A stretch of 64,000 nt of DNA, from the NCBI GenBank assembly GCA_963662155.1, contig OY759268.1:9106868-9170867 (forward strand). The letters run 5' to 3'. This DNA is from Lamellibrachia columna. Taxonomy: Eukaryota; Annelida; Polychaeta; Sabellida; Siboglinidae. This document shows, one piece after another, positions 14,385-25,949 of this stretch. The notes under the pieces are model-generated. The model was given only the letters and a program-made list of their open reading frames with translations. It searched no databases and was not told the origin of the DNA. Position 1 is the first letter of the stretch. Every line of letters starts with the position of its first letter. A program made the position numbers and the translations under genes.

Positions 14385-15390
14385 ATGCATGGTGCTGAGC
14401 TTCATATATCAACACAAATGATATATGAAAAATCATGTCTTCCCTTATGGTCCCCTAGGGGCGGGGGCTACATCGCATTTCCTGTTCAGTCCTCTCGACG
14501 ATTCGTCTCCATCCTTCGCGAATTCTGCCATTCTCCGCACTGTCGACTGTTTACCTATGCCAGACTGTCCCTTCATCTTATTTTCGTTCTTTCTCTCCCA
14601 CTTCTACAAACATATTCTGTGTCCTATGCTCTATTTGTTAACCTCTCCTCACACATTCCCTCTACCTTCTCTGCCCATTGCAGTCTGTTCCCCACTACCT
14701 TACTCCTCAGGTGTATCTTCATTCCCATATATTATCTAATTTCCGCAATATTCCTTCTATCTTCAAATTTAAATTAATATATTCACCGAATCCTTCTTCC
14801 CTTTTTCTCGTTTCATTTTACATGTTTTCCTGCATGTAGCTGCTTCGCTTGTTTCTCTGTCAGTGCAAGTATTCCCAACCGATGTGCACAGGCTGGTACC
14901 ACGCAGGCTTCCGAAACTTTTCCCTTTAGCTGTTTCTTCAGATATATATCCCATATAATACCTTCAACCCTCCTCCAACATCATCATCAATTGCTATTGT
15001 AACTAATGCCTACGTTCCAAGTGCATCATCTTCAACAACAACAACAATTACTACTACTAAATATTGCTAATTACTATTAGCACTACCAACACCATCAGCA
15101 ACGCTACAACTAATACTGCAACACTATAATCACATTGCAATTGCTATTACATTGTCGCTGACGCTGCTATTGGCATTATCACTAGCATCATGGTTGTCAC
15201 AACCATGACAACCAGTGTCATTTTCATCGTTGTAGGTATTGCTGACGCTAATATGCGGACATTGGTGAAAGCTTCGAACATCGTCGTTGCTTCCATTGAG
15301 TAAATATTTAATGAAGAGTTACATACCTGATAAAAATAGTCATGAGTGTCAAATTTTATTAGGGTCATTTATATTATGATTGGGTTATAA
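14385..15390. other. Intron 3 sequence; no exon recognised
   Basis: Pyrimidine-rich sequence to about 14850, then AAC/ACT-rich microsatellite-like sequence from 14990 to 15180. I looked here for the exon that should encode the YD...VVVS segment and did not find it. Confidence 0.5.
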
Positions 15391-15417
15391 CAAAATTTGC
15401 AAAGCATCTGGAGTGTG

Positions 15418-15585
<168 letters not shown>

Positions 15586-16927
15586 TGTGTGCATGCGTGT
15601 ATTTGTGCGTGTGTATGTTTGTGTGTGTTGTGTGGGTGCGTGCGTCCATCGTACTCATTTACCGACCCCTCATGGCTGGCTGCTGCAGCCTCCTTATGGA
15701 ACATCGCTAGTTCCTTCTCGTGAACCATCTCCATATCACGTTCTCGACGGTGATATCTCAGATTCTTGCTACCGAAACTATTTTTGCCTCGCCATCTCTC
15801 TTTCCCTCTCTCTTTGATTTTGTCTGCTCTCACCAGTGCAGCTTGCTCAATAACAGCATGGCTTTCATCCCGAGACGCCTCCTATTCTTCCCGAACAAAC
15901 TCCTGAAGTTCATCAGCACCTACGAGAGCAAACTTCCCGTGTAGCTCAACTATATGGGCCAAATCCATGATTACAAATAATTATCAAACATAAAACAATT
16001 ACCAAACGGGTAATATATAAATATAAAATACGCCTTTAACAACAAATGAGATTAAATCACAAATTATATCTCAGATTTCCGAGTCACCGTGGTAAATAAA
16101 AACACACGTCAATCGCATGGGACTTATATACGCCCAACTGACTAATCCAACAAGTTAGACAATATCATCGCAACCTATCCTAACCTTCCAAGTAATATAG
16201 TTTCCACTTACATAAATGTCAGCGATTCATTCATGGCACTTTACCGCTGAAATAAGCAAGCATATCGCCTCTACCTTGTGGAAATCGTAAGCAGACACGC
16301 GCTAGTATTTTACTAAGTCAATGCACAGCCAATTGCACAGCTAATACTTTGTTGCCATGCCACTGGTGCCACCTGCGATTCACATCGTTGAACGAAGAGG
16401 TTCTATGATATTCCCCTCGGAAGAGTATTGTATTAACGCAGGCGTGCTTTTGCGTATAATGTTGAGACAAAGTTGGATCGAATTCGTACACAATAATTAT
16501 TCTTCCTGTTCATTTAAATTCCCAAACATTACGTAACCCGCCTGGGTCATGGGTGCGCTGCTCCAATGAACGCTGCAAACGTCGCCTCCAGTGTTGGCGA
16601 GTGTGTACTAGCGCCTGGGTTCTGCAAAGATGTTTCCTGTCCATTCCTCAATATTTTCCGTCCATCTCTTCCTCTGTCTGGTCTTATTTTCTCCTAAATG
16701 TTCCCTGAAGGACTGTCTTAGAGAGCCAGCTTGATCATGTCACCAAGCATTACATACGGGCAATTTTAAGGTTTTGATTTGAGGCTTAGAAAAGCGATCA
16801 TGCGGGACAAGTTTATTTAATTTACCATTTTATTTACGAGTTCTTCGTGCTTCCAAATTATACACATGGACTAAATTTTCAACAATTCTCACGAACATCC
16901 AACCGTTTTGCACCCACCAACACTTTG

Positions 16928-17803
<876 letters not shown>

Positions 17804-17827
17804 TGTGTGTGTCATATATGTTTTCAG

Positions 17828-17949
17828 TTACCGCAAAGCCCCGGAGCATATTTACCCCGCCGGGCTCAATGACGCCCTTAAAGCAACGAAGTATTTCATG
17901 AGAAATGCACGCAAGTTTGGGGTGGATGCAACTCGGATTGCCATCGGAG
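17828..17949 (+). pseudogene. AADAC-like exon 4
   Basis: The acceptor is atgttttcag|T and the donor GGAG|GTAATA, phase 2 to phase 1. It reads [20 protein letters not shown]... and ends ...[12 protein letters not shown]. This matches the family's 'YRLAPEH-x-[FY]-P' block, the helix after it and the strand leading into the nucleophile elbow. The R-K in place of R-L is a small deviation. The preceding exon that should supply phase 2 is missing. Confidence 0.8.
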
Positions 17950-17999
17950 GTAATATACTTCCACTGTCAGTATGTGACGGTCCTCAACATGATATTTCA

Positions 18000-19425
18000 C
18001 ATTGTGGCGTAGACATGCGACTATGATTTGATTTGTATAAGTTAAGGCCCTACCGCGGTTTAGCATTCATCCCTTTCCACACAGTGATTAAATTTCGTCA
18101 CAAATGAATCAGCAGTTGCTTTTTTTTTTTTAAACTGCTATTTTGTTATATTTCTGGAAATTATTCATCCAGACATATGAAACATATTCCATACATGATC
18201 TTGATATATTTTTGTACCTTGTTTGTTCAGGTATAAGTACACTTTTGTCAGAAGAACAAACCGTTTTCCTGCATTTGCAATATTGTCTGTTATTATTAGT
18301 CGTGAACATGTGTGATGATTATCATGCGTACATTGCAGTCATAATAAGTTGAGGCGATCTAAGTTGCCAACATCGAACCATGTTTGCATTTTCTAGCCAC
18401 CGGAACATTGATTTTTCAAAACAAAGCTGATGTACGGTAGACTATTGCTGCCACGAAGAGAAAACATAAGCACATTTCGACATAGCTAAGTCGAAATTTT
18501 TACTTACTGGGTCGGCAAACTGCGGTCCGCAATTCGATCATGTAAAAAAACTGTAATTTAATAATAATTATATAATCCTGATAGATATATAGATGTTATC
18601 AAAACAGGAGCTGTTAAATTGTGTACTTTGGGCCACATCATGCTTAACATACCCGGATATATGCATATTTATAGTTTACCCTACCCTCTGGTAATATGTT
18701 TCTACATGGAGGAGGCAAATCGTGTAAAATGCTATCGACCGTGAACAAAACGTAAATACAATCCATGGTTATAATATAATTCACATATTATACAATAGCG
18801 ATTTGGTTACAAAAAACACCACCGTTTTTAAATGTAGTTTGTGTTGCTGTTATGTTATTTAGAATCAGTTGTTTTGGAGACGTTGCATTAACTTTAATTT
18901 ACGTATTTTGTGTGGACCTGCCGATTCAATCATAGTAACGTCTAGCGGCGCCCTTTGGTTACGTACCTTGGGATAATCGTTGAAAAGACGCATGATGCTG
19001 CGAACAATTACACGTAAATGTTTGCATAGCGTTGTGGACAATATATAATAACTACAAAGGGTAATTCAATTGTTTGTTGAAAGGGTAATAGGATGAATGA
19101 ATCGGCATGTCCATGTATTCAATACGGATTGTTTTTTAATATAAAATTATTGAAAATCACCGCATATTTTCCGGTGAAACTAATCGGGTTTCGCTTGATG
19201 TAGTTATATTTCGTAGGTAGACAAACGATGATACTCAAACCGGGAGTAAGCTGATAACGAAGTTTCGATGAATATTAGCCGATGTTCTTTGATGTTGGCA
19301 TATTTCGCAATCTGATAGATGAAGATATTCGATTGGAATCCGAATGCGTCATGCCGATTAACCAATGAACAAAGTATACGGATTTATTGGAAATTAAATG
19401 TAGGCATAATGGATGTCAAACATAT
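18000..19425. other. Intron 4; no feature recognised
   Basis: AT-rich unique sequence without exon signals tied to homology, microsatellites, or a repeat that I recognise. Confidence 0.5.
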
Positions 19426-19430
19426 ATGTT

Positions 19431-19895
19431 TTTAACAAGATTTAACAAGACGGTCAACTAAGGCAACCACCAAGATGGAACGTGGACAAGGAAACCATTT
19501 TCATGTCGAGAGTCCTGCAAGTCTTCATCTATGTTTAACCCGCCTTTCTGGGATATTTGTCATTTATGTTTTAAAACATGTTAACGCTACTAGCTTTTAC
19601 ACAATCTGTTTATAATTTGTTTATGTTTTATGTTTATGTTTTAAATTAATTAAATTTATTATTTTATTAAATTAATTAATTAATTTATTTATTATTTTAT
19701 TTTATAAAGTAATTAATTTATTTATTATTTATTCATTTATTTATTTTATTTTATTAAATTTATTATTTTATTTTATTTATGTTTCAAAACATTTTAACGC
19801 TGCTAGCATTTACACAATCTGTTTATAATTTGTTTCATTCATGTAATGTCCTCTGCGAGAATGAGTAATTTTTTACATCTAATCTACACTACACT
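19431..19895 (-). mobile_element. Solo 3' end of the CR1-like LINE
   Basis: On the minus strand this matches the 3' end of the element at 20.5-20.8 kb. It includes the short tail repeat (ttaacaag/atttaacaag on the plus strand at 19433-19450), 'gtggacaaggaa.ccatt', 'tcgagagtcc', 'aacccgcc' and 'ttacacaatctgt'. A block around 'taacgct.ctagc.tttacacaatctgtttat' occurs twice (near 19580 and 19796), separated by AATTAATTTATT-rich sequence. It is a 5'-truncated older copy with an internal duplication. Confidence 0.75.
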
Positions 19896-20423
19896 ACAAT
19901 ACACGACACTACGTTAAGTTACCATACGCTACGCAAACCCACTATACGCCACACAACACTATAATGTCGTTGATATTCTTATCTACAGAAGATCAACAAA
20001 CGAGATGGTCCCCATAAAATAGCATAGATAAACATATGTATCATGTCTTCATGCGCTATGGATCCTACAAATACTGGCATTCACATTTATTGATACCCAG
20101 CCACTAGACATCTTATTATTGGCACAACATATGTGTTTTAGTAATCAAATATGGTCATATTCATGTAAAGAAATAATTTTACAAAAAACAAATAGTTGTC
20201 CAAAGGGGGTACCGTCTAAATACCCCTGGCACTATATTTGTATGTCGTGAACCCGGAAGTAAAACGATGATCCGTCCCCAGGTTCCGACACTCGATCAGG
20301 GCATGACCGCTGCACGACATTTAACCAATGAGTAATTGCATAAGTATAAGTATTGTTTTATTATTCATACGGAATGTCGTGTAAACAGTTTGGATTTCAA
20401 ACGTGTCTGACGTCGATATCCAG

Positions 20424-20530
20424 GAGACAGTTCCGGGGCCAACTTCGCCGCTGCGATCACGCTGAAGCTGCGAGCGGTGAACTGGCGTCCTCGACTCAAG
20501 CTGCAGGTGCTGATCTACCCGCCGCTACAG
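20424..20530 (+). pseudogene. AADAC-like exon 5 (nucleophile elbow), cut by LINE
   Basis: The acceptor atatccag|GA joins in phase to exon 4 and gives RIAIGG-DSSGANFAAAITLK, then ...LKLQVLIYPPLQ. GDSSG holds the catalytic serine and LIYPxLQ is a family landmark. Reading frame is open to CAG at 20530. The next base begins the short-repeat tail of the CR1-like LINE, so there is no normal donor. Homology resumes at about 25532 with TIDFMTPSYQ, exactly where the family continues. Confidence 0.8.
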
Positions 20531-20567
20531 ACAAGATTTAACAAGATTTAACAAGATTTGCCATCCA
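20531..20567 (-). repeat. LINE 3' terminal short-repeat tail
   Basis: On the plus strand, acaagattta is repeated three times. The same word ends the solo copy at 19433-19450. Terminal short tandem repeats in place of poly-A are typical of CR1/L2-type LINEs, which prime reverse transcription at that end. Confidence 0.8.
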
Positions 20568-20634
20568 AGCCAAAGGCCCAGATGGCAAGTGGACAAGGAA
20601 GCCATTGGCTTATCGAGAGTCCAACAATGTTCAC

Positions 20635-23508
20635 CTACTTATAACCCGCCCTCCTGATATATGTGTCAACCTTGTTTTTAAACATATTCACGCTGCTAGC
20701 AGTTACACAATCTGTAGACAGTTTGTTCCATTCATTTATTGTCCTCTGTGAGAACGAGTGCTTCCTGATGTCCAATCTACATTGATCCTTTACTAATTTT
20801 ACCTCATGTCCTCTAGTTCTGCTATCCTTCTTGAGTGAGAAAAACATATTTCTATCAATATTTTCATACCCATTCAATATCTTAAAAACTTCAATCTGAT
20901 CTCCTCTTAACCTCCTTGTCTCTAGAGTTGTTAAACCACATTCTTTCAGGCGTTCTTCATAACTAAGGTCTCTAAGTTCTGGAATCATTTTAGTTGCTCT
21001 CCTTTGTATGCGTTCAAGCGTATCTATATCCTTCTTACGATATGGTCTCCATGCTTGTATACAGTATTCTAAATGAGGTCTAACTATTGCTTTATAAAGA
21101 GGTATAATAAACTTTTTTCCCTTATATGTTATGTTTCTTCTAATCAATCCAAGAATTTGATTACCCTTTGAAGCTGCAATACCACACTGCTCTGAAACTT
21201 TCATATCAGCGCTTATTGTAACTCCTAAGTCCTTTTCTTTTACAGTAGTACCAAGAACAGTAGCTCCCATTTTATAGTTTACATTCAAGTTCCCATGTCC
21301 TGTATGTAGGCATTTACATTTCCCAAAATTGAACAGCATCTGCCATTTCTCAGACCATTTCACTAATCTGTCTAGATCGTTTTGTAAATGTTGTTTATCA
21401 CCATCAGTATTAACCTTTCTAAACAGTTTTGTGTCGTCCGCAAATTTCAGTACGTTACTTGTTATACTCTCGTCCAAGTCATTGATATAAATTAAGAATA
21501 ATATAGGTCCTAATATTGATCCTTGAGGTACCCCACTCAAAACCGATTTCCAATTTGAAACTTCGCCATCTACTACAACTCGTTGTCTTCTGTCAGTCAG
21601 CCATTGTTCTATCCAGTCAGTTATGCTATCCCCGATACCATGGGCTTTTAATTTAAGTAGCAATCTTTGATGTGGCACTTTGTCAAAAGCTTTCTGAAAA
21701 TCTAAGTAGATAATATCTACTGGCGATCCCATGTCTATCCACTTAGTGATTTCTTCCAAAAAACATAACATATTTGTTAAGCATGACCTCGCTTTAAGGA
21801 ATCCATGTTGAGATGAATTTAATAATTTATGCTTAACGAGGAAGTCCACCATATGGTCTTTAATTAACCTTTCTAATAATTTACAAATCACTGACGTTAA
21901 ACTCACTGGTCTGTAATTCTCTGACTTATTTCTCGAACCCTTTTTAAATAATGGTATGATGTTTGCTTCTTTCCATTCAAACGGAACAACTCCCTCTTTT
22001 AATGACAAGTTGAATACTCTTGCAAGTGGTATACTGATTTGATCTACTGTTTCCATTAGTAATTTTGGAGGAATCCCATCCACTCCCGGTGATTTGTTAT
22101 CCTTCATTGCCTTTATTTTCCTAGCTACCAATTCTGGAGTTACAACTAACGGTCCTAAATAGTCAGATTTAGCCCCCTGAAATTTAGCATCAGCAACTGG
22201 TAATGAACTAATATCTTCTTTTGTAAACACTGAACTGAAGTAACCATTTAGGTCTTCCGCCATTAAAAACCCCTGTGATATTATATTTCCAGCACTGTCT
22301 TCTAGAGGTCCAACCTTGTCTTGTACGTTTTGTTTACTCCTGACATATGCATAAAAACTCTTGCTGTCAGTTTTTATGTTACATGCCAGTTTTTGCTCAT
22401 AGCTTCTTTTAGATTGTCTGATTTCAGTTGTAGCTGCATTAAGTGCCTCTTTGTATTTTGCATAGTCTTCTTCCTTTCTGGTACGCCTATAAACCCTCCA
22501 CATAGTTTGTTTTAGCATTATTTTTCTAATTGCCTCTTTTGACAAGTGTTTCTTTCTACACCGTTTTCCTTGTTTTCGGAAGGGAACAAATTTATCAATG
22601 ATACTCTCAATTTCATATTTTAGAATATTCCAACATTCAATTGCAGTCTTATCCATCAGCACGTTATTCCAATCTAGCTGTGCTAAGTATTTTCTCATAT
22701 CTTTGTAGTTACCTTTGTGGAAGTTTCTCTTGTACGTTTTCTTATTTTTACTTTCTGATTTTACATTGATGTCAAAATGTATTTGATTATGGTCACTATT
22801 ACCCAATGGTTCAAATATTTTTACATTGTCCACTAATTCTTGTTGTGATGACAAAACTATATCTAATACATTTTCTCCCCTGGTTGGTTCTAGTACGTGC
22901 TGAGTAAGAAAGCTATCCTGGATTAAACATAGAAATTGTTGATCCTCAATCCCTGTGCTCTCTAGAGAATTCCATTGTATGTGTCCATGGTTAAAATCTC
23001 CCATTATGATACATTCCCTTTTACTAACTTCCTTTATAGCGTTTTTTATTTTTGTGTTGTCCTCTTCGTTTATGTTTGGACTTCGGTAAACTAATCCAAT
23101 AGTTAATTTTGAATTTCCTGAAACAATTTTGCACCAAACAGCTTCATCGCAATCTGCTTCCCTTTCTAGTTTTATTTCATAAGCCTGAATAGATTCTTTA
23201 ACATATAAAATAACTCCCCCGCCCCTTCTTCCTATTCGATCTTTCCTAAACATTACGTATCCTGTCAGTCCTAATTCAGCATCTGTTATATCTATGTTAG
23301 CCCATGATTCAGTTATACCAATTATGTGAGGGTCAATATCTTCTACCATAATGTTTAATTCGTTTTTCTTATTTATTATGCTCCTTGCATTTAAACATAC
23401 GCATCTATAACCTTTTTCAGAGATGATTTTCGGATGATTTGATATTGGTTTATCTGTGCTAGTGGCCTCTTGTTCTGCTTGAGACACCTCTAGGTAACCC
23501 CCCTGCAC
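20635..23508 (-). CDS. LINE ORF2: AP endonuclease + reverse transcriptase
   Basis: 957 codons, uninterrupted, ending ...YIRRAGYK-stop. Endonuclease at about residues 35-250: LNARSI, ITESWA (catalytic Glu at about 67), GDFNHGHIQW (about 170-179) and SDHNQIHFD (about 238). Reverse transcriptase follows: SPGVDGIPP (about 468), YRPVSLTS, YLDFQKAFD, GVPQGSILGP, and FADDTKLF (Asp-Asp near 691). A CR1-type C-terminal region ends it. The protein nicks the target and copies the element RNA. The first listed codon is GTG; the first ATG is residue 54, inside the endonuclease, so the frame is probably entered from ORF1 by -1 frameshifting at 23514-23520. Confidence 0.93.
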   Translation of the reverse strand: MQGGYLEVSQAEQEATSTDKPISNHPKIISEKGYRCVCLNARSIINKKNELNIMVEDIDPHIIGITESWANIDITDAELGLTGYVMFRKDRIGRRGGGVILYVKESIQAYEIKLEREADCDEAVWCKIVSGNSKLTIGLVYRSPNINEEDNTKIKNAIKEVSKRECIIMGDFNHGHIQWNSLESTGIEDQQFLCLIQDSFLTQHVLEPTRGENVLDIVLSSQQELVDNVKIFEPLGNSDHNQIHFDINVKSESKNKKTYKRNFHKGNYKDMRKYLAQLDWNNVLMDKTAIECWNILKYEIESIIDKFVPFRKQGKRCRKKHLSKEAIRKIMLKQTMWRVYRRTRKEEDYAKYKEALNAATTEIRQSKRSYEQKLACNIKTDSKSFYAYVRSKQNVQDKVGPLEDSAGNIISQGFLMAEDLNGYFSSVFTKEDISSLPVADAKFQGAKSDYLGPLVVTPELVARKIKAMKDNKSPGVDGIPPKLLMETVDQISIPLARVFNLSLKEGVVPFEWKEANIIPLFKKGSRNKSENYRPVSLTSVICKLLERLIKDHMVDFLVKHKLLNSSQHGFLKARSCLTNMLCFLEEITKWIDMGSPVDIIYLDFQKAFDKVPHQRLLLKLKAHGIGDSITDWIEQWLTDRRQRVVVDGEVSNWKSVLSGVPQGSILGPILFLIYINDLDESITSNVLKFADDTKLFRKVNTDGDKQHLQNDLDRLVKWSEKWQMLFNFGKCKCLHTGHGNLNVNYKMGATVLGTTVKEKDLGVTISADMKVSEQCGIAASKGNQILGLIRRNITYKGKKFIIPLYKAIVRPHLEYCIQAWRPYRKKDIDTLERIQRRATKMIPELRDLSYEERLKECGLTTLETRRLRGDQIEVFKILNGYENIDRNMFFSLKKDSRTRGHEVKLVKDQCRLDIRKHSFSQRTINEWNKLSTDCVTASSVNMFKNKVDTYIRRAGYK

Positions 23509-23510
23509 TT

Positions 23511-24803
23511 CTAGTTTAAAGAATGTTTACTTCCAAAAATATTTGTCATTGTACCCAAGTCGCTATCTACTGCTGCTGAAAGTTTGTCCGCGAATACTGC
23601 CGCCCCCTTTCCACTTAAATGAAGCCCATCCTTCATGTACATATCAGCCCTCCCAACAAAACTTCCCCATAAATCCACAAATCCAACTTCCTCTTCCCTA
23701 CACAGCCTCTGGACTAACATGTTAATTGCCATCCCCCGACAATTTCGATATTTATGACCCCTCCTGCCCATTACAGGTAAAATCCCTGACAGTATTACCT
23801 GCTCAACCCGCGTCTGTTTTAGTGTTCTGACCAACTGCCTATATTTCCTAACTATGGCAGTTGTACCCTCCCTCTCTACGTTATTTGTCCCTACATGTAC
23901 TAAAACAGATCCACCCTTACCCGAGCCTACGATGTTTTTTACCCTCTCAGTTATCGCCTCTATTTTGGCTCCAGGCAAGCAGACCACCACATCATCTCCC
24001 TTGTTTAAGACTCTGTCGGTCTTCCTAACTATCGAATCCCCCACAAACACCCTCGCTCTCTTCCTCACCCCCTCTATCACTGCTGCAGAATAACTCTTCC
24101 TTTCGATCCCCTCCATCACATTCTGTCCTGACCCCTTCCCTTCCGTCTCCCCCACTCCCTTCTCCTTCCCTCCGGTTGTTTTCCCTCCCGTCTCCCCCAC
24201 TCCCTTCTCCTTCCCTCCTGTCTCCGCTACTCCCCTCTCCTTCACTCCGGTTGTCTTCCCTCCCGTCTCCCCCACTCCCTTCTCCTTCCCTCCTGTCTCC
24301 GCTACTCCCCTCTCCTTCACCCCGGTTGTCTTCCCTCCCGTCTCCCCCACTCCCTTCTCCTTCCCTCCTGTCTCCCCTACTCCCCTCTCCTTCACCCCGG
24401 TTGTCTTCCCTCCCGTTCCTTTCCTTCCCGTCTCCTTACGTCCTGTCTCCCTATGACCTGTCACCTTCCCTCCTCTCAGCTTCCTCCCAGGCTGAGGTGA
24501 GCTCTCCCTAGCATCTCTTGTGTCTTTCCCCACTTTATCGTCTACTGTTCCCTCACCGGAACTACCGGCACAACTCCCCTGTTCCCTTCCCACCATTGCC
24601 ACAACGAGCAGCCTCAGCTCTTCCAACTCCACCTCTAGTTCCTTCATCCTTGCGCATCCCCTACACTCAAAACTAAAACTATCTGCCTGGACCTCAGCCC
24701 AGGACTTCTCGCACCCAGACTTGACGAAATCTACCCAGTTACTACAACTGCCACAAATTAAGTGCCTTGTGGCCTTTAACTGCCGTTTGCACGGCGCCAT
24801 CAT
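23511..24803 (-). CDS. LINE ORF1: SGNH-esterase type RNA-binding protein
   Basis: 430 codons. The N-terminus has paired cysteines (C17-x2-C20, C31, C47-x2-C50) resembling the PHD/zinc-like region of CR1 ORF1, then a short leucine-rich coil (about 53-70). Residues about 100-225 are a Lys/Gly/Glu/Thr repeat with a 25-residue period (GETGGK..., KERGVAETGGK). The C-terminal half is an SGNH hydrolase: VFVGDSIV (block I with Ser, about 250), VHVGTNN (block III, about 307) and DGLHLSGKG (block V Asp/His, about 389). All catalytic-type residues are present. In CR1 elements this protein is thought to bind the RNA; the esterase role is unclear. It ends TTA AAC TAG. Confidence 0.9.
   Translation of the reverse strand: MMAPCKRQLKATRHLICGSCSNWVDFVKSGCEKSWAEVQADSFSFECRGCARMKELEVELEELRLLVVAMVGREQGSCAGSSGEGTVDDKVGKDTRDARESSPQPGRKLRGGKVTGHRETGRKETGRKGTGGKTTGVKERGVGETGGKEKGVGETGGKTTGVKERGVAETGGKEKGVGETGGKTTGVKERGVAETGGKEKGVGETGGKTTGGKEKGVGETEGKGSGQNVMEGIERKSYSAAVIEGVRKRARVFVGDSIVRKTDRVLNKGDDVVVCLPGAKIEAITERVKNIVGSGKGGSVLVHVGTNNVEREGTTAIVRKYRQLVRTLKQTRVEQVILSGILPVMGRRGHKYRNCRGMAINMLVQRLCREEEVGFVDLWGSFVGRADMYMKDGLHLSGKGAAVFADKLSAAVDSDLGTMTNIFGSKHSLN
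23514..23520 (-). promoter_or_regulatory. Candidate -1 ribosomal frameshift site T TTA AAC
   Basis: On the minus strand the last ORF1 codons are TCT TTA AAC followed by TAG (23511-23513). T TTA AAC fits X XXY YYZ in the ORF1 frame. A -1 slip reads TTT AAA CTA GAA GTG CAG and enters ORF2 directly. The -1 frame is closed by TAA only four codons upstream of the slip site, and ORF2 has no ATG for 53 codons. Such heptamers are established frameshift sites in retroelements and RNA viruses; use by this LINE is inference. I could not establish a strong downstream pseudoknot by eye. Confidence 0.55.
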
Positions 24804-25079
24804 ACAATTTAGTTTTAATTAGTTTGCTACGTTAGCCTTGAATAAGGCTGTTTTTGTGATCAAAAGAACACTTTAGGCTAAAAATCCTGCCACCTAGCGA
24901 ATACGGAGAACACTGTGTAACAAAACAACGAACTCAGTGTGTACTAATTTACGCTAAAATCCTGCTGTTAATTCCTTTTTACCGAAAACGTTGACTACCA
25001 CTATGTCAGATATTACCTTATGTATGTAATTTAAGTAAATAAATCACTTTATCTTATATATATATTAGCTAATGTAAAC

Positions 25080-25484
25080 GATAGCTCGATGCACGGGTTG
25101 AATGACCTGTAAACAAACTCCCTTTTATCACTCGTTGAGTTTGAATCCGGGAAAAAAAAAATACTACCTCTGTTAACAACAACGGTTTCTTAATATATGT
25201 CTACAAGAAGTTGGTGAACAATATATGTATAATACTAATACTTATTCTAACCAATATTCACTGTTACTGACTATTCACTATGTTATCTAAATTTTCGAAT
25301 TGTAAACACCCCTATTAACGCTCGCTGAATTTCCTGACAGAATCCGAAACTAACTTACTCTAAAATACTCCCTCTGACTAATAATTAACAAAACCTGTTT
25401 CCTAATATATGTCTACAATACGTTTGTGTATAATATATATGCAATAGTAATACTTATTCTATTTGATATTCCACGTATTTCTGT
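25080..25484 (-). repeat. LINE 5' region: two ~211-bp direct repeats
   Basis: Two diverged copies (about 25090-25270 and 25300-25484) share 'gtaaaca', 'aatatatgtctacaa', 'taatacttattcta' and 'atattc'. The word taatatatg recurs at 25192 and 25403. They lie upstream of ORF1 on the element's own strand and end where host-gene homology resumes. They resemble the tandem 5' promoter monomers known from other LINEs; promoter function is inferred only. Confidence 0.55.
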
Positions 25485-25486
25485 AA

Positions 25487-25614
25487 ATGATCTACACCAA
25501 ATTCAAGTCGCTGCACCAAGTCCAAGTAGCCGGAACCATCGACTTCATGACTCCGTCGTACCAGGAGGTCACGTGCGATAGCGGCTTGACTCAGGCGTTT
25601 ATGCGTAACTTCTG
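25487..25614 (+). pseudogene. AADAC-like exon 6
   Basis: The open frame contains TIDFMTPSYQEVTCDSGL...QAFMRNF and ends TG|GTCAGT (phase 2). It matches the family segment '-x-DF-x-TPSYQ...FW' that follows LIYPxLQ. Exon 7 completes the codon as TGG. From 25487 to 25531 there are about 15 extra codons without family counterpart, just beyond the LINE 5' end, and no convincing acceptor. The simplest reading is that exons 5 and 6 were one exon split by the LINE; an intron that lost its borders is the alternative. Confidence 0.7.
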
Positions 25615-25949
25615 GTCAGTACATTCAAGCATTGAAGGCGTGATTATGTCATCCTTTGTTATGCATATTAACAACTCCCCCCGGACTGGATAACTTGGTG
25701 ACTGTAATGATAACAACATTTCCAACATTTCACGATACACACCATTATCACATAAATACGCCTTGGCAAGTGGTGCTGCCAGTTAATATCTTGATGGTTT
25801 CTAGGAATAACTCCCAAAATTGCGACGTAATACTTGCAATCATAGGAGTAAAAAGAGAAAATGAGTAAAACATTGTTTACAAACGCATGGCTAGCTCAGC
25901 AAACATCAGCAAATTAAAAAAACAATTACAAACTTCAAACTGGGAGAAA

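Larger units (their letters stand above)
20531..25484 (-). mobile_element. Full-length CR1-like non-LTR retrotransposon
   Basis: About 4.95 kb in minus orientation. From its 5' end it has a 5' region with about 211-bp direct repeats (25080-25484), ORF1 with zinc-knuckle-like and SGNH esterase domains, ORF2 with endonuclease and reverse transcriptase, a short 3' UTR, and a tail of ttaaatcttg-type short repeats. This layout and the terminal short repeats without poly-A are those of the CR1/L2 group. Both ORFs are uninterrupted, so the copy may be young. The 3' tail abuts the esterase exon at 20530. The 5' end is set by the end of the second repeat unit and is good to about 10 bp. A TGATCTAC word lies near both flanks, but no clean target-site duplication is obvious. 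Confidence 0.88.

Noticed and set aside
24176..24511. Plus-strand 111-codon SLPSPPLPSPSL frame
   Set aside because: Antisense of the Lys/Gly/Glu/Thr repeat in LINE ORF1.
20505..25496. TGATCTAC at 20511 and 25488 as the LINE target-site duplication
   Set aside because: The left copy is 12 bp away from the LINE tail and the neighbouring bases differ, so it is likely chance.
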